Assembly: GCF_019655435.1 (NCBI RefSeq)
Contig: NZ_BPFH01000005.1
Span: 62,001-126,000 of the forward strand
Origin: Jannaschia pagri
GTDB taxonomy: Bacteria; Pseudomonadota; Alphaproteobacteria; Rhodobacterales; Rhodobacteraceae
Length of the DNA stretch: 64,000 nt
Direction of reading: 5' to 3'
The notes under the pieces were generated by a model. The model was not told the DNA's origin and ran no database searches. It saw only the letters and a program-made list of their open reading frames with translations. Every line of letters starts with the position of its first letter. Position 1 is the stretch's first letter. Shown piece by piece: positions 1 through 9,700 of this stretch. The position numbers and the translations under genes were made by a program.

Positions 1-1090
1 GCGTCTTATAGCCGGAGTTCGCCTTGATCGTGTTCCCGTGCATGGCGTCACAGGTCCAAACGACGTTGGCATCCATCTCCTGAACGGTGCTGATGAGGCG
101 CGGCAAATGCTTCGCCACTTCGCCCGCGCCGAACCGGGCGATCAAGGTCAGACGACCCATCTCGTTCTCGGGGTTGAGCTTTTCGATCAGGATCTTCAGG
201 TCTTCGGCGGTGGTGGACGGCCCGCACTTCAACCCAATTGGGTTCAGCACGCCCTGGCAGAATTCCACGTGGGCGCCATCGGGCTGCCGCGTGCGGTCCC
301 CGATCCAGATCATGTGACCCGATCCCGCAAGCCATTGCCCACTGAGCGAATCCTGGCGGCAGAGCGCCTCTTCATACTCCAGCAGCAGCGCCTCGTGGGA
401 GGTGTAGAAGTCCACGGTGGACAATTCGGCGTTCGTATCAGCGGTCAAACCTGCCGCCGTCATAAAGTCGAGCGTGTCTTGGATCCGGTTCGCCATATCC
501 CGGTACTGCTCAATGCGCTGGCCCTGCGCGAAGCCCAGAGTCCAGGCATGGACCTGGTGGACGTCGGCGAAACCACCTTTGGAAAAGGCGCGCAACAGGT
601 TCAGCGTCGCCGCCGCCTGGGTGTAGGCGCGCAACATCTTATCGGGGTTCGGGATGCGCGCCTCGGCGGTAAAGGGCAACTCATTGATGATATCGCCGCG
701 GTAGCTGGGCAGCTCCACGCCGTCCTTCATTTCTGTGGCCGCACTGCGCGGCTTGGCGAATTGCCCTGCCATGCGACCCACCTTCACCACAGGCACCTTG
801 GCGCCATAGGTCAGGACCATCGCCATTTGCAGCATGACCTTGAAGGTGTCGCGAATGGTATCGGCGCTGAACTCCGCAAAGCTTTCGGCGCAATCGCCCC
901 CTTGCAGCAAGAAGGCTTCACCGCGTCCGGCGGCCGCAAGCTCCTCTTTTAGCGTCCGGGCCTCGCCCGCGAAGACCAAGGGGGGATAGGTGGCCAGGCG
1001 CGCCTCGACCGCGGCCAAGGCGGCCGTGTCGGTATACTCGGGCATTTGAACCCGTGGCTTCGCTCTCCAATCGGCTTTCGACCATGCCAT
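1..1090 (-). CDS. class II 3-deoxy-7-phosphoheptulonate (DAHP) synthase, partial
   Basis: Catalyses condensation of phosphoenolpyruvate and erythrose 4-phosphate to DAHP, the first step of the shikimate pathway, in the cytoplasm. The minus-strand reading frame is open from ATG 1090 to the window edge (about 363 residues), so the C-terminus is missing. It begins [12 protein letters not shown] and carries class II (plant-like) hallmarks: [11 protein letters not shown] near residue 60, [18 protein letters not shown] and a closing stretch CDAMHGNT, all around the active site and metal ligands of this family. Long reading frames on the other strand here are shadows. It is divergent from the GlxA-type regulator, with about 157 nt between the starts. 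The family assignment is firm; the feedback-inhibition type cannot be told. Confidence 0.93.
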   Translation of the reverse strand, partial: MAWSKADWRAKPRVQMPEYTDTAALAAVEARLATYPPLVFAGEARTLKEELAAAGRGEAFLLQGGDCAESFAEFSADTIRDTFKVMLQMAMVLTYGAKVPVVKVGRMAGQFAKPRSAATEMKDGVELPSYRGDIINELPFTAEARIPNPDKMLRAYTQAAATLNLLRAFSKGGFADVHQVHAWTLGFAQGQRIEQYRDMANRIQDTLDFMTAAGLTADTNAELSTVDFYTSHEALLLEYEEALCRQDSLSGQWLAGSGHMIWIGDRTRQPDGAHVEFCQGVLNPIGLKCGPSTTAEDLKILIEKLNPENEMGRLTLIARFGAGEVAKHLPRLISTVQEMDANVVWTCDAMHGNTIKANSGYKT

Positions 1091-1247
1091 ATCATTCCCT
1101 CCGGTCGGTCGGTACGGATGCCTGCGATAGCGCAATCAACCGGTCAGGACCAGACGATCCGAGAAGGATTCGCTTGATCCTGGTCACGAAGGCGGTTTTT
1201 GCTGTCACCCGCGCCGCCGGGCGCGGGCCGCGCGCAGGGGATTCGCC

Positions 1248-2285
1248 ATGGCAACACAGGGTCGGCACATGACCTCCTCCACCACGCAAGTTCGCCAGGC
1301 GAGCGTCTTGACCAAGCCGGTGCCGACGCGGCCCCTCCACTATGTTTTCGTCTTGCTGGATGGCTTTACCTTGATGTGCCTGGCCAGCGCCGTGGACGCC
1401 ATGCGCATCGCGAACCGGATGGCTGGCGCCACGCTCTATAGCTGGGAAATGATCGGAGAGGGCGGCGGCACGGTCCGGTGTTCGGCCGGCACGGCCTTTG
1501 TCATGGACCGCGACCTGGAAGAGATCAGCCGCGATGACACCCTTTTGGTGGTCGGCGGCGTCGACGTTGCCGAGGCGTCTTCCAAACGCATCATCTCCTG
1601 GCTGCGGCGTGAGGCGCGCCGGGGGATCACAATCGGCGGGCTTTGTACGGCGTCCTACACATTGGCGGTCGCCGGGCTTTTGGATGGGAAACGTGCCACG
1701 ATCCATTGGGAAAACCACGACAGCTTTGCCGAGACGTTCCCGGACATCGACCTCACCAAATCCGTGTTCACCGTGGACGGCAAACGCTTGACCACCGCTG
1801 GCGGCACGGCAGAGGTCGATCTGATGCTGTACATCATCGCCCGCGATTTCGGTGAGGACCTGGCGTCTCTCGTGGCCGACCAGATGATCTATAGCTCCAT
1901 TCGCACGGATCAGGACACGCAGCGTCTGTCGATCCCGACGCGGATTGGCGTGCGTCACCCACGCCTGAGCCAGGTGATCCGCGAGATGGAGCAGAACATA
2001 GAGGACCCCATCAGCCCCTCCGTTCTCGCAGCCGACGTCGGCATGTCCACACGGCAGCTTGAGCGGCTGTTTCGCCGGTATCTGAACCGCTCGCCAAAAC
2101 GCTACTACATGGAACTGCGCCTGGGCAAAGCCCGCAACTTGCTGATGCAGACGGATATGTCGATCATCAATGTGGCGCTGGCATGCGGGTTTACATCACC
2201 ATCGCATTTCTCGAAATGCTACCGGGCGCAATATGGCACGACCCCCTACAGGGAGCGCGGCGCCAAAGCCGCGCCCGCTGGGTGA
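1248..2285 (+). CDS. GlxA-family transcriptional regulator (DJ-1/PfpI-like domain plus AraC HTH)
   Basis: 345-residue regulator. The N-terminal half (about residues 28-195) is a DJ-1/PfpI amidase-like sensor with the nucleophile-elbow region GGLCTASYTLA and the ATIHWE segment typical of the family. The C-terminal third (about 235-335) is an AraC-type double helix-turn-helix (MSTRQLERLFRRYL, then CGFTSPSHFSKCYR). Such proteins often activate catabolism of quaternary amines or amino acids (the GbdR, CdhR and ArgR type), but nothing nearby identifies its inducer or targets. ATG 1248 is preceded by AGGGGA at a suitable distance; ATG 1269 is a possible alternative. It stands alone, divergent from the DAHP synthase gene. 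Confidence 0.9.
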   Translation: MATQGRHMTSSTTQVRQASVLTKPVPTRPLHYVFVLLDGFTLMCLASAVDAMRIANRMAGATLYSWEMIGEGGGTVRCSAGTAFVMDRDLEEISRDDTLLVVGGVDVAEASSKRIISWLRREARRGITIGGLCTASYTLAVAGLLDGKRATIHWENHDSFAETFPDIDLTKSVFTVDGKRLTTAGGTAEVDLMLYIIARDFGEDLASLVADQMIYSSIRTDQDTQRLSIPTRIGVRHPRLSQVIREMEQNIEDPISPSVLAADVGMSTRQLERLFRRYLNRSPKRYYMELRLGKARNLLMQTDMSIINVALACGFTSPSHFSKCYRAQYGTTPYRERGAKAAPAG

Positions 2286-2345
2286 CCGCGCCCATACGCC
2301 CCGCCTGCTAGGCCAACGGCAGGACGCCACGCGCCGGACGGCCCC

Positions 2346-2621
2346 CTAATCGGGCGTCCCCACACGGGCCGCCCGCCCCCCACGGCGCCCGGTTTGAGCC
2401 GGCGCGGTGAGGCCCTCGTTCAAAACCTGCGTCATCGGGTGATCCGGGGCGCCATGTGCCGCGAGCAGCCGGGGGATCGCCTCAGTCGCTTTGCGCTCCG
2501 TCAGGCTCAAGGCCCAATCCAGAAAGATCGACCGGCATTCCGCCAGGCTGATCCCGTCGATCCGATACGCCTCGTGGATCAGCGCTTTTGGATCGTCCGC
2601 ACTGCGTCCTTCTTTGGCCAT
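2346..2621 (-). CDS. conserved hypothetical protein, 91 aa
   Basis: Small soluble protein starting MAKEGRSADDPKALI, with a motif region AECRSIFLDWALSL and a basic C-terminal tail (TGRRGGRAARVG). I do not recognise a named family; similar short proteins appear beside glnE in relatives from memory, which supports its being real. GAGGGG lies about 5 nt upstream of ATG 2621; a GTG two codons upstream (2627) is less likely. It lies about 35 nt downstream of glnE on the same strand and is probably co-transcribed with it. No transmembrane segment or signal peptide is visible. Confidence 0.7.
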   Translation of the reverse strand: MAKEGRSADDPKALIHEAYRIDGISLAECRSIFLDWALSLTERKATEAIPRLLAAHGAPDHPMTQVLNEGLTAPAQTGRRGGRAARVGTPD

Positions 2622-2657
2622 CTCCACCCCTCTCTGACTAGTGCCCGTCAGCTAGAC

Positions 2658-5417
2658 CTAGCCTAGGCCGCGGGCAAGGGCGCCTTCGATCACGACCTGG
2701 GCGGCCTCCGCTGCGGCATCGCTGGCCGCCACGACAGCCTCGAAATCTGGCAATCCGAGGCTGCGGGCAACGAACCCTTCCCCGCCCGTTCCCAAGGACG
2801 CCGGAACCTCGTCCCCCGTCAGCAACCGCACGACCTGCTGCACCCGCGACAGATGCTGATGGCTTTGGAACAACGTCTGCTGTTCTGCCTCCGTCAGCCA
2901 TGTCCCGACCACCAGTTGCGCCTGCACATCCCGCGCCGAGCTACCAGCGAGCAGGGTGTTGGCCTGTGCCAAAAGCTCAATGTCCTGGAGGCGCCCCGGT
3001 CCGGTCTTTACGGCAATGCCCTGGCCGCCGACCTTTGCATCGGCCAAACGGCGGCGCATATCGACCAGATCTTCGAGGATCGTTGCAGGAGCAAATCGCC
3101 CTGCGCCCAAGACCTCCACCCGCGCGGCCTCTGTCATCGAACGCAGATCAGCGTCGCCCGCAACAGCGCGCGCGCGGGTCAGCGCCATATGCTCCCACAC
3201 CCAGGCCGCCTCCGCCTGATAGCTGCGGAAGGCGGACAGGGACGTCGCCAGAGGCCCCTGCCGCCCGGACGGACGCAGGCGCATATCCACCTCATAGAGC
3301 CGACCATCCCCCATGGGCGCGTTGAGCGCCGTAATCAGCACCTGAGTAAATTTCGCCGCCCATTGACCGGGTCCCAGGCCGCGACGACCGTCCGAGAGGG
3401 CATCGGCCGCCGCGCCATCGTGCAGGACGACCAAATCCAGATCCGACCGTGCCGTCAAAGATCCGACACCCAGGGACCCCATGCCAAGACCGGCCAGGCG
3501 CAGCCCCGCGATGCGCCCATAACGGCGGGCCGTCTCCCCCTCTGCGGCTACCCAACAGGTGCGCAGGACGGCGTCTGCCAGACGCGCGTATTGGCGCGCG
3601 GCCTCGTCGGGCGGCACCAACCCGCGCAACAAATGGACGCCAATCCGAAAATGAGCCTCCCGATGCCAACGCCGCACGGCCTCCAGACATTGCTCAAAAT
3701 CGTCAGACAGACAGAGGTTCGCGTCGTAGTCCTGTGGCAGCGGTGCCAGGAAATCCCCAGCAATCACCGCATCAAACACCGCCGCATTCTGCGCCAGATA
3801 CCGCGCAAGGTCCGGCGCGACGGCACAAATTTCGCCAACCAACTCGATCAGGATCGGATGCGCATCGAACAGCGACAGGATTTGCACACCAGCAGGCAGG
3901 CCCGCGAGAAAACCGTCAAAGGCTGCAAGCGCCTCATCGGGGCGGGCCGCCGATGCCAGCCTGCGCAGCAGCCCTGGCCGAATACGGGTAAAGATTTGCC
4001 GCGCCCGATCAGAGCGAAGCGCCGGATACGTCTGCCACCTGTCCAAGACGTCCCGACGATTGAGGAAAACGTCAGAGGCGGGTGCGGGATCGCGCGGACG
4101 AAAACGCGGGTCCGTTATCGCCTCTACGGCCTGTAGCCGGGACCGGAGATCCTCCACAAATCCATCCGCGTCGTCCGTGCCCATGAAACACGCAAGGCGC
4201 CGGATCCCTTCGGCATCCTTCGGAACGCTATGGGTTTGGGCATCTTGGACCATCTGCAACCGGTGCTCCATGCTGCGCAGCGTGCGATAGGTCACTGACA
4301 GAATCCGCGCTGCGTCAGGCTCGACCCATCCCGCCGCCACCAAACGATCAAGCGCCTCTAGGGTTTGCGGCGACCGGAGGGAGGGATCGCGTCCACCGGA
4401 GATGATCTGATGGGTTTGGGTGAAAAACTCGATTTCTCGGATCCCGCCCTGCCCCAGTTTCAAATGGTGTCCCGGAACATCCCAGGCGGCGCCGAACCCT
4501 TTGTGATCACGAATGCGCAAACGCATGTCATGGGCATCCTCAACCACCGCGTAGTCCAGATGCCGCCGCCAAACGAAGGGTGCGAGCCGCTGAATGAAGG
4601 CAGCACCGGCCTCAAGGTCGCCAGCAGCGGGCCGCGCCTTGATCCAGGCCGCCCGTTCCCAGGTTCGACCCATGGCCTCGTAGTACCGCTCCGCCGTTTC
4701 CATGGACAACACGATCGGGGTCGAAGATGGGTCTGGGCGCAATCTGAGGTCTGTGCGGAACACATACCCATCGGCGGTAATGTCTGACATTTGAGCCAAG
4801 GCCAGCCGAGCAGCTTTCAGCAACTTGGCCCGGACCATGGCGTAGTCGCTCGGCGCATAGCGTGCCTCGTCGAACAACAGGATAAGGTCTATATCGCTGG
4901 AATAATTGAGTTCTCCGGCCCCCATCTTGCCCATGGCCAAAGCGACCAACCCGCCGCTCGGGCCGACCAGATCAGCGCCGTGACGGCCCAACGCAAATGT
5001 CAGACATTTGTCCAGCGCAGCGTCCGCAAAACGCGTTAGGGCGCGCGTGGCCTCCATCACGGGCCAGACACCAGACACCTCAGCCAAACCTACCAGCAGA
5101 GCGGCGCGGCGCTTGGCCTGCCGCAGGGCACGCTTTGGCTCTCCCCCTATGGCGGCCACATCATCCAGAAGCGTCCGAAGCATCACCTCCGGCGAGTGGT
5201 ACCAAAGGGCGTCTAGCCAATCGGCTTCTTTTGCCATCAGACCAGCGAGATAGGGGCTGCAACCAGCTACCCCTGCCACCAAAGGAGCAGCCTCTGGCGG
5301 AACCTTTGCCGCAGCGGCTGCTCCGGCGTCTCGATCAAAAGGAATTGGATGATAGCGGAGGCGATCTAGGAACATATCATACGGTGTGGGCTTGGCTTGG
5401 CCTGCGTCAATGGGCAC
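2658..5417 (-). CDS. glnE: glutamine synthetase adenylyltransferase/deadenylase GlnE
   Basis: Bifunctional nucleotidyltransferase that adenylylates and deadenylylates glutamine synthetase in answer to PII signalling, tuning nitrogen assimilation. The 919 residues fit the family (about 900-1000). Two nucleotidyltransferase modules are visible: an N-terminal deadenylylase with the core GAGELNYSSDIDLILLFD near residues 165-185, and a C-terminal adenylylase with GVGSLTARSDLDLVVLHD near 645-665, each with the expected GS-D-x-D type metal site. Helical linker regions lie between. The start at 5417 leaves only about 9 nt to the divergent ybaK-like start at 5427, so the two promoters must overlap the coding ends. 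The small conserved gene at 2346-2621 follows. Confidence 0.95.
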   Translation of the reverse strand: MPIDAGQAKPTPYDMFLDRLRYHPIPFDRDAGAAAAAKVPPEAAPLVAGVAGCSPYLAGLMAKEADWLDALWYHSPEVMLRTLLDDVAAIGGEPKRALRQAKRRAALLVGLAEVSGVWPVMEATRALTRFADAALDKCLTFALGRHGADLVGPSGGLVALAMGKMGAGELNYSSDIDLILLFDEARYAPSDYAMVRAKLLKAARLALAQMSDITADGYVFRTDLRLRPDPSSTPIVLSMETAERYYEAMGRTWERAAWIKARPAAGDLEAGAAFIQRLAPFVWRRHLDYAVVEDAHDMRLRIRDHKGFGAAWDVPGHHLKLGQGGIREIEFFTQTHQIISGGRDPSLRSPQTLEALDRLVAAGWVEPDAARILSVTYRTLRSMEHRLQMVQDAQTHSVPKDAEGIRRLACFMGTDDADGFVEDLRSRLQAVEAITDPRFRPRDPAPASDVFLNRRDVLDRWQTYPALRSDRARQIFTRIRPGLLRRLASAARPDEALAAFDGFLAGLPAGVQILSLFDAHPILIELVGEICAVAPDLARYLAQNAAVFDAVIAGDFLAPLPQDYDANLCLSDDFEQCLEAVRRWHREAHFRIGVHLLRGLVPPDEAARQYARLADAVLRTCWVAAEGETARRYGRIAGLRLAGLGMGSLGVGSLTARSDLDLVVLHDGAAADALSDGRRGLGPGQWAAKFTQVLITALNAPMGDGRLYEVDMRLRPSGRQGPLATSLSAFRSYQAEAAWVWEHMALTRARAVAGDADLRSMTEAARVEVLGAGRFAPATILEDLVDMRRRLADAKVGGQGIAVKTGPGRLQDIELLAQANTLLAGSSARDVQAQLVVGTWLTEAEQQTLFQSHQHLSRVQQVVRLLTGDEVPASLGTGGEGFVARSLGLPDFEAVVAASDAAAEAAQVVIEGALARGLG

Positions 5418-5426
5418 AACACGGCA

Positions 5427-5894
5427 ATGAGCAAGAGTCTGAAACGTGTGATCACAGCCCTAGAGAGTTTCAACCTTGAGGGTCGCCCGATTGAAATGCC
5501 CGGCGAAACCCGGACAGCCCAGCAGGCGGCAGACGCCGTGGGCTGTGCCCTGGACCAGATTGCGAAGTCGATCATCTTCGGGTGCGGCGACGGATGCGCG
5601 CTCTTCCTCACGGCCGGCGGTCGCCAGGTCTGCCCAGACAAAGCCACCGCCCTCGCCGCCATGCCTCTCACTCGCGCAGATGCGAATACGGTTCGCAAAA
5701 TCACGGGTTTCGCAATCGGCGGCGTCGCGCCCGTCGGACATGTCACGCAAAGCCCCGTCTGGATGGACCGGCGTTTGCTGGACTTTACAGAGGTCTGGGC
5801 AGCAGCCGGAACCCCACGGCACGTGTTCCCAATCAATCCGATGGATTTGCAACTGGTAACGGGCGCAACCGTCGCCGATTTCACCTCAAGTTAG
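5427..5894 (+). CDS. YbaK/EbsC-type aminoacyl-tRNA editing domain protein
   Basis: 155-residue free-standing trans-editing domain of the YbaK/ProX superfamily, which hydrolyses mischarged aminoacyl-tRNAs such as Cys- or Ala-tRNA(Pro). Typical elements are the N-terminal TRTAQQAADAVGCALDQIAKSI (residues about 32-53; key residues T, A and the lysine before SI), the FLTAGGRQV strand and the FAIGGVAPVGH loop that lines the substrate pocket. I chose ATG 5427 (MSKSLKRVITAL); the frame is open ten codons further upstream, but that would run into the glnE start. It converges with sufS (16 nt between stops). Exact amino-acid specificity cannot be read from the sequence. Confidence 0.88.
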   Translation: MSKSLKRVITALESFNLEGRPIEMPGETRTAQQAADAVGCALDQIAKSIIFGCGDGCALFLTAGGRQVCPDKATALAAMPLTRADANTVRKITGFAIGGVAPVGHVTQSPVWMDRRLLDFTEVWAAAGTPRHVFPINPMDLQLVTGATVADFTSS

Positions 5895-5908
5895 TCGTCT
5901 AAGCCACT

Positions 5909-5929
5909 GTCACGAAAAGAGATCGTGAC
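5909..5929. terminator. inverted repeat over the sufS stop codon
   Basis: GTCACGA (5909-5915) and TCGTGAC (5923-5929) are perfect 7-nt arms around a 7-nt loop between two convergent genes, overlapping the sufS stop. No T-run follows on either strand, so intrinsic termination is uncertain. It may instead protect the 3' end of the message. Confidence 0.35.
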
Positions 5930-7130
5930 AAAGCTCCAACGCGTCCACAAGCACGTCTACCTCGTCAGTCGTGTTATATACAGCGAAGCTGGCACGGCAG
6001 GTCGCACTGACGCCGAGATGTTCCATCAAAGGCTGCGCACAGTGGTGACCGGCACGCACCGCGACGCCCCGCTTGTCTAGAACAGTGGAGATATCGTGAG
6101 CATGGGCCGCCCCATCCAAGGTGAAAGAGAAAATTGCTGCTTTATCAGCGCTTTGCCCCTGCACATTCAACCAGTTCAACCCTGCCAATCTGTCCCGGGC
6201 GTAGTCGCGCAGCGTGCGTTCATGGTCGGCAATCGCCCCCATGCCCACGCCCATCATCCACTCCAAAGCGGCGCCAAGTCCGATGGTCTGCACGATCCCG
6301 GGCGTTCCCGCTTCAAATTTCATGGGCGGGTCGTTCCAGGTCACACGATCCCGGTGGACCTCCCGGATCATGTCACCACCGCCCATGAAAGGCTGCATCT
6401 CCGCCATTCTGTCAGGGTGGATGTAGATCGCGCCAGAGCCGGACGGCCCATAGAGCTTGTGCCCGGTCACAGCATAGAAATCACACCCGAGGTCAGAGAC
6501 GTCCACCGGCATGTGGACCGCCGCCTGACTGCCATCCACCAAAACAGGGATGCCGCGCGCATGCGCGCCCGCAGCGATTGCCTTTACATCAACAACTGTT
6601 CCTAAGACGTTGGAAAGATGGGTTATTGCGATCAGCCTTGTCCGGTCAGTCATCGCGTCCAAGACAACCTGCGGATCGAGATCGCCGTTGACGTCGGGTT
6701 CCACCCAGACGAGTTTGACGCCCTGCCTCTCGCGCAGAAAGTGCCAAGGCACGATGTTCGCGTGGTGCTCCATCACCGACAGGATGATCTCATCCCCGGC
6801 CTCAAGGCGGGGCGCGGCCCAGCCGTAGCTAACTAGGTTCATCGCCTCCGTGGTGCCTGACGTAAAAACGATATCTTCAGCCCGTGGTGCGTTCAGAAAC
6901 CGCGCCACAGTCCCGCGCACGGCCTCATAGTTCTCGGTCGAGATGGTCGAGAGGGTATGAAGGCCCCGGTGCACGTTCGAATACTCCTGGGCATAGGCCC
7001 GCTGGATCGTGTCCAGAACCACCTGAGGCTTTTGCGCAGATGCCCCATTATCCAAGTACACCAGGGGTTTGCCATTCACCTCACGGGAGAGGATCGGGAA
7101 TTGCGCGCGTACCGCGTCGATATCAAACAT
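5910..7130 (-). CDS. sufS: cysteine desulfurase SufS
   Basis: PLP enzyme that takes sulfur from L-cysteine as a persulfide for the SufBCD scaffold. The 406 residues match type II (SufS/CsdA) desulfurases. Visible motifs: YLDNGASAQKP near the start, TSGTTEAMNLV, the Schiff-base lysine in VTGHKLYGPSG and the catalytic cysteine in VRAGHHCAQPL (about residue 365), with the short loop around Cys typical of SufS. ATG 7130 (MFDIDAVRAQFPIL) is chosen; the frame is open further upstream, but that would lie over the YIP1-like gene, whose stop it already overlaps by 8 nt. It is the last gene of the suf operon. I see no SufE, SufA or SufT (DUF59) gene after it, only a convergent gene. Confidence 0.95.
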   Translation of the reverse strand: MFDIDAVRAQFPILSREVNGKPLVYLDNGASAQKPQVVLDTIQRAYAQEYSNVHRGLHTLSTISTENYEAVRGTVARFLNAPRAEDIVFTSGTTEAMNLVSYGWAAPRLEAGDEIILSVMEHHANIVPWHFLRERQGVKLVWVEPDVNGDLDPQVVLDAMTDRTRLIAITHLSNVLGTVVDVKAIAAGAHARGIPVLVDGSQAAVHMPVDVSDLGCDFYAVTGHKLYGPSGSGAIYIHPDRMAEMQPFMGGGDMIREVHRDRVTWNDPPMKFEAGTPGIVQTIGLGAALEWMMGVGMGAIADHERTLRDYARDRLAGLNWLNVQGQSADKAAIFSFTLDGAAHAHDISTVLDKRGVAVRAGHHCAQPLMEHLGVSATCRASFAVYNTTDEVDVLVDALELCHDLFS

Positions 7131-7677
7131 GGGGAGTCTCCGCCACGTAGAGGGAATTGGTCCATATCCAGATGAAGCCGGATACGGTGATCGTGCCGAC
7201 CAGCGTCTGAGCCGGACCTGGGCCGACAAAGCCTGCCGTCAAGCCGAGCAACAGCAACGCTGGGCTGATAGCAAGGAAAGACCAGAAGAGCGCGACCCTG
7301 GACCGCAGGCCCGTGCCCCGCCCGCCGACAACCCGCCCGACCAAGCGCGTGATCCATGCCAGCGCGTACATCACCACTGGAATGATGAAGATCCAGCCCA
7401 TCAGCGCGCCAGAGATCAGCGCGTCGAATTTGGTATCAGCCACGCTGGAGACGGCCATGCCAGCCTCGCGCGCCTCCTCGGTGAGAACGGCATCAAACGT
7501 CGGATCCACCTCCCGTGAGCGCCGCACAATCGCAGGAAGTTGGGACACGAAGCCGAGCACCGACCCAACGGCCAGATAGACAAACGCCACGCGTTCATCT
7601 GGACCACGGCTCAACAGATCCACCATCACTTGCCGCGGGCGCAACCACGCCCGCGGGATGTCACGGGTTGCGGCCAT
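7123..7677 (-). CDS. YIP1-family integral membrane protein inside the suf operon
   Basis: 184-residue membrane protein with about four or five hydrophobic helices (for example VYLAVGSVLGFVSQL, ISGALMGWIFIIPVVMYA, LFWSFLAISPALLLLG and a C-terminal VGTITVSGFIWIW). It resembles bacterial YIP1-type four-to-five-helix proteins. Its stop overlaps the sufS start by 8 nt and its start shares one base with the sufD stop, so it is tightly coupled to Fe-S cluster assembly genes. Function is unknown; a role in placing the Suf machinery at the membrane, or in iron or sulfur handling, would be inference only. Confidence 0.82.
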   Translation of the reverse strand: MAATRDIPRAWLRPRQVMVDLLSRGPDERVAFVYLAVGSVLGFVSQLPAIVRRSREVDPTFDAVLTEEAREAGMAVSSVADTKFDALISGALMGWIFIIPVVMYALAWITRLVGRVVGGRGTGLRSRVALFWSFLAISPALLLLGLTAGFVGPGPAQTLVGTITVSGFIWIWTNSLYVAETPHV

Positions 7678-8930
7678 TACTGCTGTGCCAGCCAGTCTGC
7701 GAGATAGTCGGACACGCGCTCTCTGAGATCATCATCTTCAATCTCATCAAGGGCTTCCGCCAGGAAGCTCAACACCAAAAGGTCCGTTGCGACACGTTTC
7801 GGCACCCCGCGCGAGCGCAGATAAAACAGCGCCGTCTCATCGATAGCCCCGGTTGTCGACCCATGGGAACAAGCAACGTCGTCGGCATAGATTTCCAGCT
7901 CAGGCTTCGCGAGGAAAACACTGTCGTCGTCGAGCAAGAGGGACTGGCTAATCTGATAGCCATCCGTCTTTTGCGCGCCTTCTTTCACCAGGATCTTCCC
8001 TTGGAAGACACCCGTGGCGCCATCGCGCAGAACCTTCTTGAACACCTGGCGGCTTTCGCAGCGCTCGGCGTCATGGGTCACAAACACCGTGTCATCGTGG
8101 TGAAAATCACCTTTGCCGAAGGCTGCGCCGGCAACATGCGCGATCGCATCGTCGCCCGTGAGTGTGATCACAGCTTCATTCCGCGTCAGCGCACCGTTTG
8201 CCGAAAGCGTAAAGGACTTGATCGTACTCGCCTCGCCAAGCGCGGCGAAGGTGTGGGTGTTGGCGTGCCGCGCGTCGTCCGGGCCTTGCACCCGGATGTG
8301 ATGGAAGGCCCCACCGTCGGCGACCTCCACCTCAGCGACCGTATTTCCACGCCCGCCTGGGGTGCCGACTTCGAGAAGCGTCATCGACGCGTTGGCCGTT
8401 ACGCGGATCACGTGATGCAGGATCGGGTCCTCACCCGGCGCGTAGCGGATCACCACGGGCGTCTCTACCGGCGCGGTTGCCCGGATGAGCACGCCATCTT
8501 GCGCATAGGCCGTGTTGAGCGATGCCAGAGGACGCACGACGGGTTGCGACCCCGCTGCCTCCAGGGCGCCATAGACCTCACGCGCCCAGTGGATGTCGGT
8601 GGTTGCGACAGAGGCGAGTGTCGAGATCTCCAAGCCTGCCGGAGCGTCCCCCGTGAAGGAGACGACGCCGTTCTCGACTGTGATCACAAAGGCTTCGAGA
8701 TCTGCGAAAACCTCTGTTGTGTTCTCGGTCGCGACAACACCTGGTGCGGCTTGAACGAACGCTTTGGGGTCCGTGTAGCGCCAGTACTCGTCCCGACGTG
8801 CCGGTAGGCCGGAGACGCTCAGACGCTCCCGAGCGGCCTCCCGCGCGGATTGCAGCCAACCGGTCGATTCCGGCATCGTCAACGCACCAAGGCGTTGATC
8901 AAGATCCGTTTTCTTCGATTCTGGCAGCAT
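7677..8930 (-). CDS. sufD: Fe-S cluster assembly protein SufD
   Basis: 417-residue beta-helix scaffold subunit that pairs with SufB and binds SufC in the SufBC2D complex, where iron enters and nascent clusters form. The C-terminal half holds the conserved SufB/D core (FQGKILVKEGAQKTDGYQIS, LDDDSVFLAKPELEI, ADDVACSHGSTTGAID) including the DDVxCSHG signature with Cys and His; FYLRSRG follows. The N-terminus has the usual LPARRDEYWRYTDPKAF element. The start (ATG 8930) overlaps the sufC stop by one base (TGATG) and its stop overlaps the next start by one base, consistent with translational coupling. Confidence 0.95.
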   Translation of the reverse strand: MLPESKKTDLDQRLGALTMPESTGWLQSAREAARERLSVSGLPARRDEYWRYTDPKAFVQAAPGVVATENTTEVFADLEAFVITVENGVVSFTGDAPAGLEISTLASVATTDIHWAREVYGALEAAGSQPVVRPLASLNTAYAQDGVLIRATAPVETPVVIRYAPGEDPILHHVIRVTANASMTLLEVGTPGGRGNTVAEVEVADGGAFHHIRVQGPDDARHANTHTFAALGEASTIKSFTLSANGALTRNEAVITLTGDDAIAHVAGAAFGKGDFHHDDTVFVTHDAERCESRQVFKKVLRDGATGVFQGKILVKEGAQKTDGYQISQSLLLDDDSVFLAKPELEIYADDVACSHGSTTGAIDETALFYLRSRGVPKRVATDLLVLSFLAEALDEIEDDDLRERVSDYLADWLAQQ

Positions 8931-9685
8931 CAGGCCACCTCACCCAAGATATCGGCATAGCCGTTCTGTTCGACTTCCAGAGCCAACTCGGGCCCACCCG
9001 ATTTCACGATCCGGCCATCGGCCATGATGTGCACCACATCGGGTTTGATGTGGTCCAGAAGACGTTGGTAGTGCGTGATCACAAGGAATCCCCGGCCCGC
9101 ATCCCGCAGGGCATTAACCCCTTCAGACACCAGCTTCATGGCGTCCACGTCGAGACCTGAGTCGGTCTCATCGAGGATACACATCTTCGGCTCCAGCATT
9201 GCCATCTGGAGGATCTCGTTCCGCTTCTTCTCACCGCCCGAGAAGCCGACGTTGACCGGTCGCTTCAGCATATCGGCGTCGATCTTGAGCGTCTTGGCCT
9301 TGGCGCGGACCTCTTTGAGGAAGTCACCGGCGGACAATTCGTCCTCGCCCCGGGCCTTCCGCTGGGCATTCACGGCGGTACGCAGGAAGGTCATATTGCC
9401 GACGCCCGGGATCTCAACGGGGTATTGGAACGCCAGGAACAGACCTGCTGCGGCACGCTCCTCCGGTTCCATTTCCAACAGGTCTTCGCCTTCGAGGGCC
9501 GCTTCGCCGCCCGTCACTTCATAGCCGTCGCGCCCCGACAGCACATATGACAAGGTCGATTTGCCCGAGCCGTTCGGCCCCATGATCGCGTGCACCTCGC
9601 CCGCGGGCACTTCCAAGTTGATCCCCTTGAGGATCTGCTTGTCTTCTTCTTCAAGTTTGACGTGCAAGTCCTTGATGTTCAGCAT
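8930..9685 (-). CDS. sufC: Fe-S assembly ATPase SufC
   Basis: ABC-type ATPase (251 aa) that drives conformational change in SufBD. Walker A is IMGPNGSGKSTLSYV (about residue 35), the signature is GFSGGEKKRNEILQ (the Suf-specific variant with KKRNE), and Walker B is PKMCILDETDSGLDVDA followed by the switch His in FLVITHYQRLL. No transmembrane segment, as expected for the soluble SufC. AAGGGACG precedes ATG 9685. It follows a 119-aa membrane protein gene by about 15 nt and overlaps sufD by one base. Confidence 0.96.
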   Translation of the reverse strand: MLNIKDLHVKLEEEDKQILKGINLEVPAGEVHAIMGPNGSGKSTLSYVLSGRDGYEVTGGEAALEGEDLLEMEPEERAAAGLFLAFQYPVEIPGVGNMTFLRTAVNAQRKARGEDELSAGDFLKEVRAKAKTLKIDADMLKRPVNVGFSGGEKKRNEILQMAMLEPKMCILDETDSGLDVDAMKLVSEGVNALRDAGRGFLVITHYQRLLDHIKPDVVHIMADGRIVKSGGPELALEVEQNGYADILGEVA

Positions 9686-9700
9686 GTCTTTCGTCCCTTG

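Noticed and set aside
2853-4136. 427-codon plus-strand frame across glnE
   Set aside because: Antisense to GlnE, with no domain of its own.
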